Below, piece by piece: positions 6,819-10,252 of a DNA stretch of 10,252 nt; position 1 is the stretch's first letter, and every line of letters begins with the position of its first letter. The stretch is taken from contig DBVX01000075.1 of NCBI GenBank assembly GCA_002308815.1, forward strand, positions 39,041 to 49,292, given 5' to 3'. The notes under the pieces were generated by a model. It did no database searches. It was not told the DNA's origin and worked only from the letters and a program-made list of their open reading frames with translations. This DNA comes from Bacteroidales bacterium UBA1253 (lineage in GTDB: Bacteria; Bacteroidota; Bacteroidia; Bacteroidales; Paludibacteraceae). Both the position numbers and the translations under genes were made by a program.

Positions 6819-8543
6819 ATGTTATTTTCTCCGCTTTCAGACCGTTTGTCAAGGTTTCGTTTCCGCCCGTTGCGGTTGTTCCTATTCGCGTTTCTGGCAG
6901 GATATGCAGCTCTTTCTTCGTTCGCACAGAACACGTGCGGTGAGGCCATCCTGGTAAGGAACGGTGTGGACGAGCATGTTTATCGTACCGGTGTCACGTG
7001 GTACACCGCCTTTACGTATGACCTGCCTATACACGTACATTATATTCCTGATAACCCTTCGTCTGTTGATACGCTGATTGCCAATATTGATTTTGCGTGC
7101 GACGGACCGCTTGAAAGGGATATAGCCAACGCCATCGGCGAACCCGGGGATGATTCATACGTTGAGTTGCCCATTGAACGCGGATTCAGGAGAACAAAAA
7201 TAGACGGCAAGGTCGCTTACGTGCTGGATATTGAGGCGCGTTACCGCAATATTATGGCAGGCGGCGGCATCACCCGCAACGTGCAGGCATGGGTGCAGAT
7301 TGACGTGCCTTCCACCGGATCGCTTGCCATCCAGCCTGATCTCAACTCCCGCGAGTGCCTCAACAACACGGAAATCATCTCCCTTCCCAAATCAGTCCAG
7401 ATTCAGGCGGAGGATTCGGCTACGGTCTTGATGCTGCCTTTAAGTCTCTGGAAGCGGGATAGTGTCCGTTTCGTCTGGAACGGGCTGCATGAGCCGCTGG
7501 ATGTGTGGATTGCCAAGCAGGACTGCCATTTCTATCCTGCTTTCACGGATGAGAACGTCCTCGACCACCGCACCATACGTCCGGAGGATATGTGGAAGCT
7601 GACCATTGACTCTATAGACAACCTTATCGGCGACTGGACCAACGGCGGTATGTACTACGTCAAGTTCATCTCCAAGGAGGCTGCCGAACTCAAGATAGAG
7701 ATTGTGCCGGAGAAAGAAGTCAACGGCACACGCCTGCGCTACGACCAATCCGTGAAAGTCAAACGCGGAGGAAGTGACCTGTTCTATTTCACCACGAAAT
7801 GGGGTGCCACCCGCCTGACCACCCCCACGAAGCATATCTGCACCGTCTATTTCGGCACCGGTCCGGAGATTGACCCCGCCAATTCCGCCACATGGTTCGA
7901 TACGTTGCGGATGGATGTGGCGGAAGACGGCTCTCATTACCTTGAGTTTTCTGACACCGAAATGAGGGAATGGATCAACGCGCGTTCCACCGACACCTAT
8001 GTCTATATGCGCCTCGTCACGGCGCGTGCAACCACGCTGACTGCTACGGTATGGGAAGATGCGGACGAATGCGCCATCGGCAACTCATGGCAGCTCCGGT
8101 CCGGCAGAGAGATTCTGTTTGATGAGGACAAATACATAGAGAGTTACATCTACCGTATGCGCTATGCGGACTGGAAAGGCTACGATATCAACGTCGCCCG
8201 TACTGACAATACAGGCAAAACGCTTGATCTGGGTATGTGGAAGACCTGCTCCAAGAACAAACCCACCAAGACGCTCTGTGTCAGCAAATCCTTCAAGTCA
8301 ACCTCCGGAGCCACCTCGTGGACAATCGCGCAGGCGGACGTGGACAAGTGGGGAAAGAGCGCACCTCCGGCGGATGGCGTGTTCTACTATTGGACGTTCA
8401 GTTTCAACAAGGCTGCATCCTCCGTCGTCTTCACATCCGCCAAACCCGATGAGGTCGAACCGGAGGATCCCGACTGTGAGGTGACAATAACAGCCCGTCC
8501 GGAAACCCAACTGACAGGAACCGTCAGAATAGCCGTCGAATAA
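6819..8543 (+). CDS. Exported protein A: large unknown ectodomain ending in the first half of an InlB-like repeat
   Basis: This 574-residue protein starts at ATG 6819; the open frame goes back to 6714 but that part covers the promoter. A basic n-region (RLSRFRFRPLR) and a hydrophobic core LFLFAFLAGYAALSSFAQ form a signal peptide, with cleavage after about residue 37. The mature part starts NTCGEAI and continues to about residue 545 without a family I recognise. It is beta-rich, with many Cys and Trp, and several segments read like carbohydrate-binding or Ig-like surface modules. After a PDEVEPEDPDC linker, the last ~22 residues (EVTITARPETQLTGTVRI and AVE) match the first two strands of a divergent InlB B-repeat and then stop, so the domain is incomplete. 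No type IX sorting domain or transmembrane anchor is present. It is the first gene of the operon; the spacer to the next gene is 48 nt. Confidence 0.82.
   Translation: MLFSPLSDRLSRFRFRPLRLFLFAFLAGYAALSSFAQNTCGEAILVRNGVDEHVYRTGVTWYTAFTYDLPIHVHYIPDNPSSVDTLIANIDFACDGPLERDIANAIGEPGDDSYVELPIERGFRRTKIDGKVAYVLDIEARYRNIMAGGGITRNVQAWVQIDVPSTGSLAIQPDLNSRECLNNTEIISLPKSVQIQAEDSATVLMLPLSLWKRDSVRFVWNGLHEPLDVWIAKQDCHFYPAFTDENVLDHRTIRPEDMWKLTIDSIDNLIGDWTNGGMYYVKFISKEAAELKIEIVPEKEVNGTRLRYDQSVKVKRGGSDLFYFTTKWGATRLTTPTKHICTVYFGTGPEIDPANSATWFDTLRMDVAEDGSHYLEFSDTEMREWINARSTDTYVYMRLVTARATTLTATVWEDADECAIGNSWQLRSGREILFDEDKYIESYIYRMRYADWKGYDINVARTDNTGKTLDLGMWKTCSKNKPTKTLCVSKSFKSTSGATSWTIAQADVDKWGKSAPPADGVFYYWTFSFNKAASSVVFTSAKPDEVEPEDPDCEVTITARPETQLTGTVRIAVE
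8466..8540 (+). repeat. N-terminal half of an InlB-like repeat at the end of protein A
   Basis: This encodes the final 25 residues of protein A (DPDCEVTITARPE, then TGTVRIAVE). The pattern xVTxTAxPxxxGTV is the beginning of divergent InlB B-repeats; the following GxxVTLTA-GYxF-WSDG part is missing here but present at the start of the next gene. Confidence 0.65.
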
Positions 8544-8545
8544 GC

Positions 8546-8593
8546 ATAATCGAAATACCGGAATATCGCAATATCGAAATAACACAATAAAAT
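8546..8593 (+). repeat. Degenerate 8-nt tandem repeat in the intergenic spacer
   Basis: AATA recurs every 8 nt at 8554, 8562, 8570, 8578 and 8586: AATACCGG, AATATCGC, AATATCGA, AATAACAC, AATAAAAT. A sixth related unit, ATAATCGA, starts at 8546. The array fills nearly the whole spacer and the last unit overlaps the ATG at 8592, so copy number would change the spacing or AT content ahead of the start. The copies differ, so slippage today may be limited. Confidence 0.6.
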
Positions 8594-9122
8594 GGAAACC
8601 AAACACGATATGAAAAGATATATTCTAATTGTTTCTCTTTTCTCCGCGCTCTGCCTGCCTGCGTTGGCGCAGACCGAGGCGGTGGCGCATTGCGGACAGA
8701 TTGTCACCCTCACCGCCGAACCCGCCGAAGGGTTCTATTTTGTCCGCTGGTCCGACGGCGTGACTGACAATCCCCGCGAGATCGAGATCTCGTCCGAAAC
8801 CACTGTCACCGACTTCGTCGCCATCTTCGGCGGGATGGAGTTCACCGTATCCGTCCGCGTCAAGCAGGAGGGGACGGGCGATGTCAGCCAGTCGGAATAT
8901 ACCGCGCAGGCGGGTGAGGTCATTACCCTCGATGCCGTAGAGTCGGATCCCTGCTACCAGTTTGACCATTGGGAGGACGAGGCTGGCAATCCCATCTCCA
9001 CGCAGAAGACGTTTGTTTACACCATCGTCAAGGAGACGACTGTCTATGCCGTCTTCGTGGATCGTGAGTTCAGAATCAAGGCCACGGCCGAGCACGGCAC
9101 CGTGGACATTCAAGTACAGTAA
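8592..9122 (+). CDS. Exported protein B: half repeat, complete InlB-like repeat, half repeat
   Basis: This is a 176-residue protein. The signal peptide is MKRYILIVSLFSALCLPALAQ (residues 7-27) preceded by METKHD; ATG 8610 is a possible alternative start. ATG 8592 is chosen because it lies at the same distance from the CGQIV motif as the start of the next gene (both at residue 34). Residues ~32-79 are the second half of a divergent InlB B-repeat (CGQIVTLTAEP, FYFVRWSDGVTDNPR, then FVAIF). Residues ~83-155 are a complete repeat (EFTVSVRV, GEVITLDA, CYQFDHW, YAVF), and ~158-176 (REFRIKATAEHGTVDIQVQ) are the first half of another. Nothing else is in the protein: no anchor, no sorting domain, no catalytic motif. 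It is therefore probably a small extracytoplasmic structural or adhesive link. It is 8 nt upstream of gene C and presumably cotranscribed. Confidence 0.8.
   Translation: METKHDMKRYILIVSLFSALCLPALAQTEAVAHCGQIVTLTAEPAEGFYFVRWSDGVTDNPREIEISSETTVTDFVAIFGGMEFTVSVRVKQEGTGDVSQSEYTAQAGEVITLDAVESDPCYQFDHWEDEAGNPISTQKTFVYTIVKETTVYAVFVDREFRIKATAEHGTVDIQVQ
8691..8786 (+). repeat. Second-half InlB-like repeat at N-terminus of protein B (copy 1)
   Basis: It encodes CGQIVTLTAEP through TDNPREIE. It aligns without gaps to 9230-9325 at an offset of 539 nt, with about 60 of 96 bases and 20 of 32 residues identical by hand count, so the two gene starts are related by duplication. Confidence 0.75.
9063..9119 (+). 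repeat. N-terminal half of an InlB-like repeat at the end of protein B
   Basis: It encodes REFRIKATAEHGTVDIQVQ, the opening two strands of a repeat. It stops at the same point in the repeat as the end of protein A, and the missing half is found at the start of protein C. Confidence 0.65.
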
Positions 9123-9130
9123 TCCCGCAA

Positions 9131-9934
9131 ATGCTTACCACTGTGTCAAGACGGTTGTCCATATTCTTTCTTCTGCTCCTCTCCGTGTGTGCTGTACGTG
9201 CGGATGAGTGGATGCAGAGCGGGTTGCGCTGCGGGCAGATAGTCATTCTGACTGCTGTCCCCGAACCCGACTACCGTTTCTCATCGTGGTCGGACGGCAA
9301 CACCGACAACCCCCGCCGCGTCGAGGTGACGCGGGCGATGGAACTGCAGGCGTTCTTCGTTTCCGCCTGCGATGCGCAGTATATCCTGCCCGTGGATTAT
9401 CTCTTCTCTCAGATGTTCGTCCTCAACCGCAACACGCTTCGGACGTTGGGGTATGACCCCGCAGCCTCCGAGGTGCGCTGGTACCGCGTGACGGGCGAGA
9501 TAGACGATGTAACATCCGCTGGCGGCGATGATGTGCAGGTTGCTACCGGCTATTATCTCTCGCGCGATGGGCTTCCGGGCGGGCAGTACTACGTCCAGTG
9601 CGAGTTCCCGAACCCGGAATCCGGCAGGTGTCCGGTTGTGTTGCGCAGTCCGGTTTATCGCATATCGCTGACCGGTCTTACCGATGCGGAGGGAGCGGGG
9701 CTGCGTCTTGTGCCAAGCGTGGCGGACAAAGGCCAGACCATCACTCTTACAGGAATGCCGGTTACCGAACAGGCTGTCGTTACCGTCTTTGATGCGAGCG
9801 GACGGCTGCTTTTGCACGCTATGTCCGATGCGACTGAAACGATGACCCTTACCGCGCAGGCGGCGGCAGGATGCTACCTTGTGCACGTCAAGACTTCACG
9901 CCTTGACAGGACATTGCTCTATATAGTTCGTTAG
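9131..9934 (+). CDS. Exported protein C: half InlB-like repeat, Ig-like module and type IX-like C-terminal sorting domain
   Basis: This is a 267-residue protein. Signal peptide: RRLSIFFLLLLSVCAVRA, cleavage near residue 24. Residues ~32-77 are the second half of a divergent InlB B-repeat (CGQIVILTAVP, WSDGNTDNPRRVEV, LQAFFV), starting where protein B's last half repeat breaks off. Residues ~80-178 form a beta-rich module (VRWYRVTGEIDDV, GYYLSRDGLPGGQYYVQCEF) of the kind that precedes sorting domains in Bacteroidales surface proteins. Residues ~192-267 look like a Por/type IX secretion C-terminal domain: RLVPSVADKGQTITLTG, VVTVFDASGRLLL, AAAGCYLVHV, ending LLYIVR. The protein is therefore expected to cross the outer membrane and be surface-attached or released. 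It is the only one of the three with a sorting domain. The start is the sole ATG ahead of the signal peptide. Confidence 0.82.
   Translation: MLTTVSRRLSIFFLLLLSVCAVRADEWMQSGLRCGQIVILTAVPEPDYRFSSWSDGNTDNPRRVEVTRAMELQAFFVSACDAQYILPVDYLFSQMFVLNRNTLRTLGYDPAASEVRWYRVTGEIDDVTSAGGDDVQVATGYYLSRDGLPGGQYYVQCEFPNPESGRCPVVLRSPVYRISLTGLTDAEGAGLRLVPSVADKGQTITLTGMPVTEQAVVTVFDASGRLLLHAMSDATETMTLTAQAAAGCYLVHVKTSRLDRTLLYIVR
9230..9325 (+). repeat. Second-half InlB-like repeat at N-terminus of protein C (copy 2)
   Basis: It encodes CGQIVILTAVP through TDNPRRVE and is the paralogous partner of 8691-8786 with the same distance to its start codon. Confidence 0.75.
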
Positions 9935-9937
9935 ACT

Positions 9938-10252
9938 GTGAAAAAGACTATACTTACCATATTGCTCCTGCCGGTTGCCTTGTCCGTGTTTGCACAGGCG
10001 CGTAGCGGCTTGCAGGTAGGCTTGGATGCCGGAACCAACCTGCGTTTCGGCAGCGGCATCTCACCCCGTCCCGGAGTGGACGCGGGTGCCGATTTGCGCT
10101 ATGTACTCCTCGCTCCCGTCGGATACGCCTCGCGTGTTGGCTTCCAGTTGGGGGCGGGATTGGGCTGGCAGACCTCATCGCAGCACTCTTCTTTCTCTTC
10201 GGAAACGGATGTGGCTCCCGTATCCGATGTGGCGGACGGCTCGCTTGTTCCA
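9938..10252 (+). CDS. Outer-membrane beta-barrel-like protein, N-terminal part (3' end outside window)
   Basis: GTG at 9938 is followed by an uninterrupted frame of 105 codons to the window edge. The signal peptide MKKTILTILLLPVALSVFAQ is textbook (Lys-Lys n-region, hydrophobic core, cleavage after FAQ). The mature part alternates polar and hydrophobic/aromatic residues: LQVGLDAGTNLRFGSG, VDAGADLRYVLL, SRVGFQLGAGLGW. This is typical of small OmpA/PorT-like barrels of Bacteroidota. A Ser/Asp/Val-rich stretch (SSQHSSFSSETDVAPVSD) may be an extracellular loop. It starts 3 nt after the stop of protein C, so it is probably cotranscribed with A, B and C and could be their membrane partner; that link is inference. 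The assignment to a specific family cannot be made from this part. Confidence 0.75.
   Translation, partial: MKKTILTILLLPVALSVFAQARSGLQVGLDAGTNLRFGSGISPRPGVDAGADLRYVLLAPVGYASRVGFQLGAGLGWQTSSQHSSFSSETDVAPVSDVADGSLVP

Noticed and set aside
8544..9130. Possibility that A, B and C are one gene broken by frameshifts or sequencing errors
   Set aside because: Each break contains a stop codon, a new ATG and a complete signal peptide, which a frameshift cannot create. An ancient fission remains possible and is treated in the findings.
8625..9886. Minus-strand frames (8625-9113 and 9281-9886) antisense to genes B and C
   Set aside because: The plus-strand products have signal peptides and recognisable repeats; the antisense translations are compositional shadows of GC-rich codons.

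Overview
The window looks like the chromosome of a member of the Bacteroidota, most likely order Bacteroidales. The promoters have the form TTG-N20-TAnnTTTG, which is the Bacteroidota sigma factor consensus. Shine-Dalgarno sites are largely absent, and gene content (type IX-type sorting domain, InlB-like repeats, an outer-membrane HhH protein, a FISUMP-like surface domain) fits the same group. The DNA is fairly GC-rich for the phylum and coding density is very high. I see no RNA genes, insertion sequences, integrases, CRISPR arrays or clear hairpin terminators. No gap between genes exceeds about 110 bases.

Left part (1-6713), ordinary chromosome on alternating strands: the C-terminal part of an exported FISUMP-like surface protein (+, cut by the window edge); a UPF0104/LPG-synthase-type membrane protein (-); a secreted helix-hairpin-helix/beta-barrel protein (+); a ychF then Ca2+/Na+ antiporter operon (-); and a GT-B glycosyltransferase-like protein (+). 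Two divergent gene pairs start from perfectly symmetric promoters with the same geometry: CAAANNTA-N9-TTG-N8-CAA-N9-TACTTTTG. On the right side of each the ATG lies only 7 nt after the -7 element, so those mRNAs should be nearly leaderless. Both convergent pairs end with stop codons only 3 nt apart.

Right part (6714-10252), one co-directional exported-protein operon: a promoter at 6736-6766 drives a 574-residue exported protein, then a 176-residue and a 267-residue exported protein, then the start of an outer-membrane beta-barrel protein that runs off the window. The unusual point is that InlB-like repeat domains are split between consecutive genes. Gene A ends with the N-terminal half of a repeat. 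Gene B starts, right after its signal peptide, with the C-terminal half, carries one complete repeat and ends with another N-terminal half. Gene C starts with the matching C-terminal half and finishes with a type IX-like sorting domain. This may be three exported subunits that join head-to-tail by completing each other's repeat, or one large ancestral surface protein split into three ORFs. Only gene C carries a recognisable sorting domain.
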